From: Sphingomonadales bacterium
GTDB taxonomy: Bacteria; Pseudomonadota; Alphaproteobacteria; Sphingomonadales; Sphingomonadaceae
Reading direction: 5' to 3'
DNA: 44,887 nt
NCBI GenBank assembly: GCA_028870315.1
Contig: JAGWPW010000026.1
Span: forward strand, 1 to 44,887
Each line of letters starts with the position of its first letter. The stretch's first letter is position 1. The position numbers were made by a program, and so were the translations under genes. Positions 16,832 to 24,638 of the stretch are shown one piece after another. The notes beneath the pieces were generated by a model that ran no database searches, was not told where the DNA came from, and saw only the letters and a program-made list of their open reading frames with translations.

Positions 16832-17144
16832 CTATGATCGGGTCACCGGGTTGCCAAGGTTACGGTAACCGCGTGCTTGACCCCTGGGCGCCACCCCGCA
16901 CCAGCATCTCCGAACGCCACGTCGAGCAGGGGGGCGTGTCCCACGACGTGGTGCAGCAGGGTGCTGAGGTGGCGCGTGACAACGCCAGTGATGGGGTCTG
17001 GGGCTACTATGACCCCAGGAAAATCCTCTTTCTTCCTCCCCTTAAATCCAAAGCGCAGAAAGCGCAGAATGCGCTTGCGCAGTGGCGCTGTCCGTGCATA
17101 ATGATACGCAAGAGTAGCCATTGTGGCGAGTCGGAGAGGATGTC
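16832..17144 (+). other. Intergenic region with promoter candidate for the luxE2-luxC operon
   Basis: No convincing gene. It contains a perfect 13-base palindrome GGTTACGGTAACC (16858-16870), a CTGGGG/CCCCAG inverted repeat near 17000-17020, and nearly three tandem copies of AAAGCGCAG (17050-17074). A promoter candidate is TTGCGC at 17075-17080, a 16-base spacer, and CATAAT at 17097-17102, 42 bases before the luxE2 ATG. Short open frames here on both strands lack family features or ribosome-binding sites. Confidence 0.45.
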
Positions 17145-18515
17145 ATGGCGACAGTGGTGGAAGCAGGTGCGGTCGAAAAGCTCACAAGGCTGGTCGATGC
17201 GGCGGATCGGTTCGATTATTCGGCGGCGCAGCTGCGCGCGACGCAGGTGGCGGCGCTGGACGAGCGGTTTGCCGATCGGGTGAAGCGGATCAAGCTGCTC
17301 GGCCACCGCGCGGCGGAAGCCGGGATCGAACGGATCGGGGCGGTCGAGGACATCGTGCCGGTGCTGTTTCCGCACACCGCCTACAAGAGCTATCCGGAGA
17401 GTTTCCTGATCGAAGAGCGCTGGGACCGGCTGACGAAGTGGCTGGGCACGGTCTCGCCCTATCCGATCACCGGGGTCGATCTCGACGGCATCGCCGATAT
17501 CGACGACTGGATCGCGCGGCTTTCCGCGAAGGGCTATTTCATTTCCTGTTCGAGCGGGACGACGGGCAAGTCGGCGATGCTGATCGCCAGCCAGAAGGAC
17601 ATGGACTGGTCGAAGATCGACACGGTCAATGTCTTTGCCTGGGGTTCGGGGGTGAAGCCCGAGCGGAACCGCAAGATGATCGGCTGCGCGCCTGTTGCCA
17701 CCGTGCCCAAGAACACGACGATCGGCGAGGCGCAGCGCCAGGCTTTCGCCAATCCCGACTGGCCGCGGTTCAACTATCCGGTGCCGCCGATCACGGTGGG
17801 CTCGCTGACCAGGATGGTGGTGATGAGGAAGAAGATCGCCGATGGCACCGCCAGCCCGCAGGAGATTGCTGATTTCGAGGCGACCTCGAAGGAGCGCCAG
17901 GCCATTCTCGACGCGGCGATCGGCCTTGCCGCCGAGGAGATCATCGCCAATCGCGACAAGAAGCTGATGGTCTCGGGGCTGTGGAGCGGGCTTTACGCGG
18001 TGGCCAAGGCGGTGCGCGATCGCGGCTACAGCGCCAAGGACTTCGATCCCGACAATTGCGTCTATGTCGGCGGCGGGCTGAAGCGGGCGCTGCTGCCGCC
18101 CGATTATCAACAATTTGTCCACGAAACTTTCAACATCCCGGCGGGCCGGCATTTCCAGAACTATTCGATGCAGGAGCTCAATTCGGGCATGCCCAAATGC
18201 CGCGAGGGCGGGCGCTATCACGTGCCGCCGTGGATGGTGCCGATGATCCTCGACAAGGCGGGCGACGCGCTGCTGGCGCATGATGTCAGCGGCGGCGAGA
18301 TCGAGGGCCGCGCCGCCTTCTTCGACCTGTCGCTCGACGGGCGCTGGGGCGGGATCATCACCGGCGACAAGATTTCGCTCGACTACAGCCCCTGCGCCTG
18401 CGGCAGGAAGGGCGCCTCGGTGCGCGACAACATCGCCCGCTTCGCCGATCTCGAAGGCGACGACAAGATCGGCTGCGCGGGGACCATCGATGCCTATGTA
18501 AGAGGTGCAGCATGA
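17145..18515 (+). CDS. LuxE-type acyl-protein synthetase (paralogue 2)
   Basis: 456 aa; ATG at 17145 has GGAGAGGA four bases upstream. It aligns with the gene at 14220 along its whole length. Shared blocks are LFPHTAYKSYPESFL, WLGTVSPYPI, CSSGTTGKSAML, the PCACG segment and the C-terminal Cys444 followed by 12 residues. The stop overlaps the luxC-type start by 4 bp (ATGA), so synthetase and reductase are made together, as LuxE and LuxC are in a complex in luminous bacteria. Predicted role: ATP-dependent activation of a carboxylic acid, transfer to its own Cys and delivery to the reductase. The acid is unknown. Confidence 0.87.
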   Translation: MATVVEAGAVEKLTRLVDAADRFDYSAAQLRATQVAALDERFADRVKRIKLLGHRAAEAGIERIGAVEDIVPVLFPHTAYKSYPESFLIEERWDRLTKWLGTVSPYPITGVDLDGIADIDDWIARLSAKGYFISCSSGTTGKSAMLIASQKDMDWSKIDTVNVFAWGSGVKPERNRKMIGCAPVATVPKNTTIGEAQRQAFANPDWPRFNYPVPPITVGSLTRMVVMRKKIADGTASPQEIADFEATSKERQAILDAAIGLAAEEIIANRDKKLMVSGLWSGLYAVAKAVRDRGYSAKDFDPDNCVYVGGGLKRALLPPDYQQFVHETFNIPAGRHFQNYSMQELNSGMPKCREGGRYHVPPWMVPMILDKAGDALLAHDVSGGEIEGRAAFFDLSLDGRWGGIITGDKISLDYSPCACGRKGASVRDNIARFADLEGDDKIGCAGTIDAYVRGAA

Positions 18516-19948
18516 CCGTTCTTGAACCCATCATCGCCGGCGGCGCGCCATCCGATCAGGCCGAACCGGTGATTTCGGCGCCCTTCTTCATCCGCGGCGA
18601 GTTGATCGAGGGCCAGGGCGTCATCCAGCACTCGCGCGATCTTGGCGTCACCTTCGCGACGCCGCGCATCCCGATGGATCGCGTCGTCTTCCCGCGGACC
18701 GAGCTGCCGCCGCTGCTCAACGTGCCGCTGGCCGAGATCATCGACTTCCTGGTCGAGACCGGGCAGCGGATCATGGACCCGAAGAACGACATCATGCAGG
18801 AATGCATCGACCGGATGTGTTCGACGCATATACTGCCGCGCGAGGTGGTGGCGAATTCGGCGGTACATGCCGCGCGCTACCTCGACAAGCGCACGCTGAT
18901 GGCCGAGGTCGAGCAGAACTTCCCCGATCCGCGCGCGCTCGATGGCTGGATCGCGAAGCAGGATTACACCGGCCGCAAGAGCTTCGTGCGCGCCTTCGCG
19001 CCGCGGCTGATCCATGTGCTGCCGGGCAATTCGCCCGGGGTCGCGGTCAAGTCGATCGCGCAGGGGGCGATGGTCAAGGCGGTCAACCTGTTCAAGATGT
19101 CCTCGGCCGATCCCTTCACCATGACCGCGCTGCTGCGCACCATGGCGGCGATCGACCCCGACCATGCCATCGTCAAGTCGATGGCGGCGGTCTATTGGCG
19201 CGGCGGCGACGAGGCGGTCGAGCGCGTGCTCTATCGCCCGCAATATTTCGACAAGCTCGTCGCCTGGGGCGGCGGCGATGCGATCAACAATGTCATCAAA
19301 TATATCGGCCCCGGCTTTCAGCTGGTTTCCTTCGATCCCAAGACCTCGATCTCGATGGTCGGGCGCGAGGCGCTGGCGAGCGAGGCGGCGATGGACGAGG
19401 CGGCCGAGCTTGCCGCGACCGACATCATGATCCTCGGGCAGGAGGCCTGCGTGTGCAGCCGCTTCCAGTTCGTCGAGGGCGATGTCGCCGATGTCGATCG
19501 CTTCTGCGCCAGGCTGCATGCGCGCATCGCCGCCAAGGCTGCGGCTTCGGGCGATATCCGCGCGCTCGACATGCAGATGCGCGAGGAGATCGAGGCGCTG
19601 ATGATGATGGACGACGATTACCGCGTCTGGGGCAAGACCGACGGCAGGGGCCTCGTCATCCGCTCGGACGAGCCGGTCGATTTCCACCCGATCAACAAGG
19701 TCGCCAATGTCGTGCGGGTCGATCGCCTCGATGACGCGGTGCGCTACATCAATGTCGCAACGCAGACGGTGGGTTTCTATCCGTTCCACCGCATGCCCGA
19801 TTATCGCGACCGGCTGGCGAGCGGGGGTGCGCAGCGCATCGTCCATCTCGGCGAGGCGGGGCCGAGCACGATCGGCAATCCGCATGACGCGATGTATCCG
19901 CTGCACCGCTTCGTCCATTGGATGGCGCATGAGGACGGCATGGCCTGA
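18512..19948 (+). CDS. LuxC-type acyl-CoA/acyl-enzyme reductase
   Basis: 478 aa, the usual LuxC size (about 480). It shows the aldehyde-dehydrogenase-like fold of the LuxC family: HVLPGNSPGVAVKSIAQGAMVKAVNLFKMSSADPFT near residue 168 for cofactor and oxyanion binding, a VAWGGGDAI segment, and QEACVCSR with the probable catalytic Cys313. It would reduce an acyl group from the LuxE Cys, or an acyl-CoA, to an aldehyde using NADPH. Co-translated with the preceding LuxE-type gene. No luxA, luxB or luxD lies in the window, so the aldehyde is probably metabolic rather than for light; the following SDR is a candidate next enzyme. Confidence 0.9.
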   Translation: MTVLEPIIAGGAPSDQAEPVISAPFFIRGELIEGQGVIQHSRDLGVTFATPRIPMDRVVFPRTELPPLLNVPLAEIIDFLVETGQRIMDPKNDIMQECIDRMCSTHILPREVVANSAVHAARYLDKRTLMAEVEQNFPDPRALDGWIAKQDYTGRKSFVRAFAPRLIHVLPGNSPGVAVKSIAQGAMVKAVNLFKMSSADPFTMTALLRTMAAIDPDHAIVKSMAAVYWRGGDEAVERVLYRPQYFDKLVAWGGGDAINNVIKYIGPGFQLVSFDPKTSISMVGREALASEAAMDEAAELAATDIMILGQEACVCSRFQFVEGDVADVDRFCARLHARIAAKAAASGDIRALDMQMREEIEALMMMDDDYRVWGKTDGRGLVIRSDEPVDFHPINKVANVVRVDRLDDAVRYINVATQTVGFYPFHRMPDYRDRLASGGAQRIVHLGEAGPSTIGNPHDAMYPLHRFVHWMAHEDGMA

Positions 19949-20058
19949 CGCCCTGGCAGCCGCCGCGGGCCGCCGGGCGGGGTGCGCGGGCGCATTGACG
20001 GCCGCGGGCGGATGCGCCACAGCCCCGCGCTGAACACAAGGTCAGCAGGAGCGCAGGG

Positions 20059-20826
20059 GTGAGCGACAGGATCCGCATCGATCTTTCGGGCAAGGTGGCG
20101 CTGGTCACCGGCGCGTCCTCGGGCATCGGTGCGGCCACCGCCGAGGCGCTCGCCGGGGCGGGGGCGGCGGTCGCGGTCAACGGGCGGCGGGCCGACCGGC
20201 TCGATGCGCTGGTCGCGCGGATCACGGCGGCGGGCGGCAAGGCGCTGGCGATTGCCGGCGATGTCTCGCGCGAAGCCGACGCGTTCGGCGCGGTCGCGCA
20301 ATGCGTCGCAGGGCTTGGCGGGCTCGACGTGCTGATCAATTCGGCGGGGGTCAACGAGGCCGGCGGCATTACCAGCCTGCCGCTCGACAAGTGGCGCAAG
20401 GTCATCGACATCAATCTGATGGGGACGATCTACGCCTGCGCCGCCGCGGTGCCGCACATGCAGCAGGCGGGCGGCGGCGATATCGTCAACATCTCCTCGA
20501 CCGCGGGGCGCAAGGCGGGCGCGGCCTTCGCCTCCTATTCGACCAGCAAGTTCGGGCTGACCGGCTTCACCGAGAGCCTGCGCCAGGAGATGGGCACGCA
20601 GAATATCCGCGTCTGCATCGTCGAGCCCGGCGCGACCGGGACCGAGATCGCCGAATCGATCTCCGATCCCGCCTGGCGCGCCGCGATCCAGAGCCATGTC
20701 AGCAAGGACGGGGCGATGGGCGCCGACGACATCGCGGATGCGATCCTGTTCGCGCTGGCGTTGCCGCGCCGCGCCAATGTCTGCCAATTGCATCTGCGCC
20801 CGACGATCGACATCTCGCCGATGTGA
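20059..20826 (+). CDS. Short-chain dehydrogenase/reductase (SDR)
   Basis: 255 aa from a GTG preceded by AGGAG at 7-base spacing. Classical SDR motifs: VTGASSGIGAATA (cofactor loop, about residue 17), NSAGV, the catalytic Ser in NISSTAG, and YSTSKFG with the Tyr/Lys pair near 155-159. The Arg residues after strand 2 (NGRRADR) favour NADPH. It lies 110 bp after luxC and is followed 17 bp later by a DUF1330 gene. A role in reducing or oxidising the LuxC product is plausible but unproven. Confidence 0.92.
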   Translation: MSDRIRIDLSGKVALVTGASSGIGAATAEALAGAGAAVAVNGRRADRLDALVARITAAGGKALAIAGDVSREADAFGAVAQCVAGLGGLDVLINSAGVNEAGGITSLPLDKWRKVIDINLMGTIYACAAAVPHMQQAGGGDIVNISSTAGRKAGAAFASYSTSKFGLTGFTESLRQEMGTQNIRVCIVEPGATGTEIAESISDPAWRAAIQSHVSKDGAMGADDIADAILFALALPRRANVCQLHLRPTIDISPM

Positions 20827-20843
20827 CCGGGAAGGAGGAAACC

Positions 20844-21134
20844 ATGCCTGCCTATCTCGTGTTCCTGCGCGAAGGCCCGGTGGTCGATGAAGCGGCGATG
20901 GCCGCCTACAAGGCGGGCAACCGCGGCGGCGCGCCGGTGCCGGGAATCAAGCCGCTGGTCGTCTATGGCGCGATGGAGACGCTGGAGGGCGAGGGCGCCG
21001 AGGGCATGGTGATCCTGGAATTTCCGGACAAGGCCGCCGCCCGCGCGTGGTATGACAATCCCGAATATCAGGAGCGCGCGAAATTGCGGCAGCAGGCCGC
21101 ACCCTACCGCGCCTTCATGGTCGAAGGGTTCTGA
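20844..21134 (+). CDS. DUF1330 family protein
   Basis: 96 aa with a strong AAGGAGGAAACC ribosome-binding site. It has the dimeric alpha/beta-barrel pattern: AYLVFLREGPVVDEAAMAAYK at the start, VVYGAMETLEG, MVILEFPDKAAARAWYDNPEYQE (the family's most conserved block) and a final PYRAFMVEGF. Family function is unknown; the fold is shared with small monooxygenases and muconolactone isomerase. Co-oriented with the SDR and lipoyl genes and probably in one transcript. Confidence 0.88.
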   Translation: MPAYLVFLREGPVVDEAAMAAYKAGNRGGAPVPGIKPLVVYGAMETLEGEGAEGMVILEFPDKAAARAWYDNPEYQERAKLRQQAAPYRAFMVEGF

Positions 21135-21195
21135 TCTGGCGGCGCACGCCGGGCTGTGCCAGAGCGCGCAAGTCATTTTGCTTTAAGGACGGACC

Positions 21196-21426
21196 ATGGC
21201 TGTCGAAATCCTCCTCCCCAAGATCGGTTTCTCGATGAACGAAGGCCAGATCGCCGAATGGCTGGTCGCCGATGGCGCCGCGGTGAAGGAGGGCGATCCG
21301 CTGTTCTCGCTCGAAGCCGACAAATCGACCAACGAGGTCGAGGCGCCGGCGACGGGCACGCTGCGGATCGTTGCCCAGACGGGCGAGACCTATGAAGTCG
21401 GCACGGTGCTGGGCTATATCGAATAG
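21196..21426 (+). CDS. Free-standing lipoyl-domain protein
   Basis: 76 aa with AAGGA upstream of the ATG. It is a single biotinyl/lipoyl domain: ILLPKIGFSMNEGQIAEWLVADGAAVKEGD, then LEADKSTNEVEAPATGTL with the modified Lys43 at the hairpin tip (DKST resembles the E2 lipoyl site DKAT rather than biotin's MKM). No E2 catalytic domain, E1 or E3 is found in the window. It may serve as a carrier for a complex encoded elsewhere or for a pathway-specific enzyme. The next gene, an acyl-CoA ligase, starts 15 bp later. Confidence 0.88.
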   Translation: MAVEILLPKIGFSMNEGQIAEWLVADGAAVKEGDPLFSLEADKSTNEVEAPATGTLRIVAQTGETYEVGTVLGYIE

Positions 21427-21441
21427 GCGAGCGCGGCGGCG

Positions 21442-23013
21442 GTGCCTGGCTTTCATCCCAGCGTCCACGCCGCGATCCGGCCCGATCACCCGGCGCTGGT
21501 GCTGGCCGATACCGGCGAGGCGCTGAGCTATCGCGCGCTCGACGAAGGATCGAACCGCTTCGCGCAGTTGCTGCGCCGCGAGGGGCTGAAGCCGGGCGAT
21601 CGCATCGCGGTGATGCTGAGGAACGGGCTCAGCTTTCCGCAGGTCTATTGGGGGGCGACGCGCTGCGGGGTCTTCGTGGTGCTGCTCTCGACGCATCTCA
21701 AGCCCGCCGAGGCCGCCTACATCATCGGCGATGCCGGCGCGCGGCTGCTGGTGTTGTCGGCTTCGCTGGGCGAGACGCCGCGCGTGCTGGCGGCGCAGCG
21801 CGCGGGCCTGATCCCCGGGGTGGACCGCATCTTCCATGCCGGGGACACGCCGATCGCGGGCGCCGAGCCGCTGGATGCGGCGCTGGGCGCAATGCCGGCC
21901 GAGCGGGTGACCGACGAGATTGCCGGCTTTCACATGATCTATTCGAGCGGCACCACCGGCCGCCCCAAGGGCATCGTCCTGCCGTTCACCGCCGGGCCGA
22001 TCGATGAATTCCAATTGCTCGAAGGCGGCCAGATGCCGATCTATCACGAGACGCACCCGCTGGTGACCTTCAACGCCGGGCCGCTGTACCACGGTGCGCC
22101 GCTTTCGACGATGCTGGTTGCGCAGCGGCTGGGCGGCACCTTTGTCACCCAGCGCAAATTCGATGCCGAGGGCGTGCTGCGCGCGATCGCCGAATGGCGC
22201 GTCTCGGTTGCCCAATTCGTGCCGACGATGTTCGTGCGCATGCTCGCGCTGCCCGAGGCGGTGCGGCAGGCGTATGATCTTGCCTCGCTGCGCATGGTGA
22301 TCCATGCCGCCGCGCCCTGCCCGGTCGAGATCAAGCGGCGGATGATCGAGTGGCTGGGTCCGATCATCTATGAATATTACGGCAGCACCGAGGGCGTCGG
22401 CGCGACCGCGATCACCGCGGCGGAATGGCTCGAAAAGCCCGGCTCGGTGGGCAGAAGCTCGCTCGGTGCGATCCATATCTGCGACGAGGCGGGCGAGGAA
22501 CTGCCCGCGGGCGAAATCGGCACGATCTGGTTCGAGGTGCCGGCGGGGCGCGCGGTGCGCTATCTGAACGACGCAGCGAAGACCCGCGCCGCCGCCCATC
22601 CGCGCCATGCCGACTGGTTTGCGGTCGGCGATATCGGCCGGCTCGACGCGGACGGCTATCTGTTCCTCACCGATCGCAAGGATTTCATGATCATCTCGGG
22701 CGGGGTGAACATCTATCCGCAGGGAATCGAGGATTGCCTGATCGTCCACCCCAAGGTGCTCGACGCGGCGGTGATCGGGGTCGCCAACCCCGAGTTCGGC
22801 GAGGAGGTGAAGGCGATCGTCCAGCCCAAGGTCTGGGCCGATGCCGGGCCGGCGCTGGAGGCCGAACTGCGCGCCTGGTGCGCGGCGCGCATCTCGCATG
22901 TGACCTGCCCGAGAAGCTATGAATTCGTCGAAGAGCTTCCGCGCATCCCCTCGGGAAAGCTCGCGAAGCACGAATTGCGCAAGCTTTACGGCAATCCCGT
23001 CGCGGTGGGGTGA
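21442..23013 (+). CDS. AMP-dependent acyl-CoA ligase
   Basis: 523 aa from a GTG 15 bp after the lipoyl gene; the ribosome-binding site is weak. ANL motifs: IYSSGTTGRPKGI (about residue 170), EYYGSTEGVG, GDIGRLDADGYLFLTDRKDFM, GGVNIYPQ and the C-terminal PSGKLAKHEL with the catalytic Lys. The length and motifs fit fatty or aryl acid ligases close to CaiC/FadD3-like enzymes. It would supply the CoA ester for the kinase-ACAD module that follows a regulator 81 bp downstream. Substrate unknown. Confidence 0.93.
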   Translation: MPGFHPSVHAAIRPDHPALVLADTGEALSYRALDEGSNRFAQLLRREGLKPGDRIAVMLRNGLSFPQVYWGATRCGVFVVLLSTHLKPAEAAYIIGDAGARLLVLSASLGETPRVLAAQRAGLIPGVDRIFHAGDTPIAGAEPLDAALGAMPAERVTDEIAGFHMIYSSGTTGRPKGIVLPFTAGPIDEFQLLEGGQMPIYHETHPLVTFNAGPLYHGAPLSTMLVAQRLGGTFVTQRKFDAEGVLRAIAEWRVSVAQFVPTMFVRMLALPEAVRQAYDLASLRMVIHAAAPCPVEIKRRMIEWLGPIIYEYYGSTEGVGATAITAAEWLEKPGSVGRSSLGAIHICDEAGEELPAGEIGTIWFEVPAGRAVRYLNDAAKTRAAAHPRHADWFAVGDIGRLDADGYLFLTDRKDFMIISGGVNIYPQGIEDCLIVHPKVLDAAVIGVANPEFGEEVKAIVQPKVWADAGPALEAELRAWCAARISHVTCPRSYEFVEELPRIPSGKLAKHELRKLYGNPVAVG

Positions 23014-23048
23014 GCGCCCGCCGGGGGTAGCGGACCCGGAATATCTAT

Positions 23049-23077
23049 TCGTGTCAAATTGACACGATCGTGTCAAA
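23049..23077. promoter_or_regulatory. Perfect palindrome plus third half-site, probable MarR operator
   Basis: TCGTGTCAAATTGACACGA (23049-23067) is a perfect 19-base palindrome. The half-site TCGTGTCAAA repeats at 23068-23077. The right arm contains TTGACA, a -35 match. It lies 18-46 bases before the marR ATG. Confidence 0.75.
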
Positions 23078-23094
23078 GTGCCAGCTTGCGCTTC

Positions 23095-23556
23095 ATGCAT
23101 GGGCCTTTCGAGTCGCGGCATCCGCTGGTCGGGCTGATCGATGAGATCAGCCGGCTCAACGGGCGCCTCAAAAGCACCTTCGCGGTGGCGCGGCGCGCGG
23201 CCGGGCTCAACGATTCCGAAATGATGGTGCTCAATGCCGTGGTCGAGGCCGAGCGGCCGGTGACCGTGCCGCAGATCGGCCGGTCGCTGGGCAATCCACG
23301 CCAGATCGTCCAGCGCGCCGCGACCGCGCTGATCGCCGCCGGGCTGATCGAGCCGCTGGCCAACCCCGATCACAAGCGCGCGCCGCTGCTCACCGGGACC
23401 GCGGCGGGGATCGCGCTCAAGCGCCGCGCCGATGCCATCGCCGACGAGGCGGCGGCCGGGCTCGCGGCGGGGCTCGATCCGGCGGCGCTGCGCGCGGCCA
23501 CCATCGAATTGCGCGGGCTGCGCCGGCAGCTCGAAGACCGTTTGCGAAGAGGGTGA
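23095..23556 (+). CDS. MarR family transcriptional regulator
   Basis: 153 aa from the ATG at 23095; a longer frame would start inside the operator. Winged-helix pattern: LNDSEMMVLNAVVEAERPVTVPQIGRSLGNPRQIVQRAATALIAAGLIEPLANPDHKRAPLLTGT, with the wing at DHKRAPLL. It is the first gene of the operon with kinase, ACAD and SDR (stop overlaps the next start region) and is preceded by a perfect palindrome, so it probably represses its own operon until a pathway intermediate binds. Confidence 0.88.
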   Translation: MHGPFESRHPLVGLIDEISRLNGRLKSTFAVARRAAGLNDSEMMVLNAVVEAERPVTVPQIGRSLGNPRQIVQRAATALIAAGLIEPLANPDHKRAPLLTGTAAGIALKRRADAIADEAAAGLAAGLDPAALRAATIELRGLRRQLEDRLRRG

Positions 23557-23558
23557 TG

Positions 23559-24638
23559 ATGGCGGCCGTAACCCATGATCTCGACAGGCTGGCGCCGATC
23601 GGGCCGTTGACCGACTGGCTCGATGCGCATGTGCCGCAACTCGGCAAGGGGCCGCTGCGCACCGCGCTGCTTTCGGGCGGCACCTCGAACGTGGTGCTGA
23701 CGCTCGACCGCGGCGAGGGCGCGATGGTGATGCGCCGCCCGCCCGAAGTGCCGCCGCCGGGCGCCGAAAAGGGGGTGCTGCGCGAGGCGCGGGTGCTGAC
23801 CGCGCTCAATGCGACCGATGTCCCGCATCCCGTCTGCCACGGCGCCTGCGCCGATGAAGGCGTGGTCGGCGCGCCCTTCTATGTCATGGAAAAGGTCGAT
23901 GGCTGGGCGCCCAACCTGCGCGACGAGAAGATCCACAATGTGCCGCCCTTCGATTCCATGCCCTATGAATATATGATCCCCTTTGCGATCATCGACGGGC
24001 TGATCGCGCTCGCCAATGTCGATTACGTGGCCGTCGGGCTCGGCGATTTCGGCAAGCCGGGCAGGTTCCTCGAACGCCAGGTCGATCGCTGGGCGGGGCA
24101 GCTGCAAAGCTACAAGGCACGCTACGGCTATGCGGGCCGCCATCTCGAAGGCTATGCCGAAACCGAGGAATGGCTGCGCGGCAGCACGCTTCCGCAAGAG
24201 GTGCGCGGCATCATCCACGGCGATGTCGGCACCCCCAACATGATGTTCCGCCATGCCCCGCCGGCGCGGCTTGCGGCGATGATCGACTGGGAGCTTTCGA
24301 CGATCGGCGATCCGATGCTCGACCTTGGCTGGTTCACCGGCGGCATGCGCGACGAGGACAATCCCGGGCGCGTCTTCGTCAAGCCGCTCAACAATCCCGA
24401 GCATTTCCCGACACGGCAGGAGCTTGCCCGCTATTATTGCGCGGGCACCGGGCGCGACATCGGGGACTTTGCCTGGTTCTCGATCCTTGCGCGCTTCAAG
24501 TCGGGCTGCCTGCTCGAATACAAGGTGGCGCAGGCCGAGGCGGGCATTCTTTCCAGGGAAACCGGCCGGTTCTTCGCCGACATCGTCACCAATGTCTTCA
24601 AGGATACCGCCGAGCAGATCAAGAGGATGCAGCGATGA
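23559..24638 (+). CDS. APH-family kinase (ACAD10/11 N-domain or LvaA-like)
   Basis: 359 aa from the third of three overlapping starts (GTG 23553, ATG 23556, ATG 23559); the last has the best spacing to AGAGGG. Kinase motifs: LLSGGTSNVVLTLDRGEGAMVMRRPP (nucleotide loop and Lys region), YVMEKVDG hinge, IIHGDVGTPNMMF with the catalytic Asp, and MIDWELSTIGDPMLDLG with the metal-binding Asp. This is the subfamily fused to acyl-CoA dehydrogenase in ACAD10/11 and separate in LvaA, where it phosphorylates a 4-hydroxyacyl-CoA. The next gene, overlapping by 4 bp, is exactly such a dehydrogenase. Confidence 0.9.
   Translation: MAAVTHDLDRLAPIGPLTDWLDAHVPQLGKGPLRTALLSGGTSNVVLTLDRGEGAMVMRRPPEVPPPGAEKGVLREARVLTALNATDVPHPVCHGACADEGVVGAPFYVMEKVDGWAPNLRDEKIHNVPPFDSMPYEYMIPFAIIDGLIALANVDYVAVGLGDFGKPGRFLERQVDRWAGQLQSYKARYGYAGRHLEGYAETEEWLRGSTLPQEVRGIIHGDVGTPNMMFRHAPPARLAAMIDWELSTIGDPMLDLGWFTGGMRDEDNPGRVFVKPLNNPEHFPTRQELARYYCAGTGRDIGDFAWFSILARFKSGCLLEYKVAQAEAGILSRETGRFFADIVTNVFKDTAEQIKRMQR

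Noticed and set aside
16834..17283. 149-aa and 92-aa ORFs between marR and luxE2
   Set aside because: No ribosome-binding site or domain; they cover palindromes, a tandem repeat and a promoter.
14220..18515. LuxE-like proteins as phenylacetate-CoA ligases (PaaK)
   Set aside because: The C-terminal Cys at the LuxE position and coupling to a LuxC gene favour acyl-protein synthetase.
21115..23373. 752-aa minus-strand ORF antisense to the CoA ligase and marR
   Set aside because: Low-complexity Arg-rich shadow; the plus strand has intact ANL and MarR motifs.
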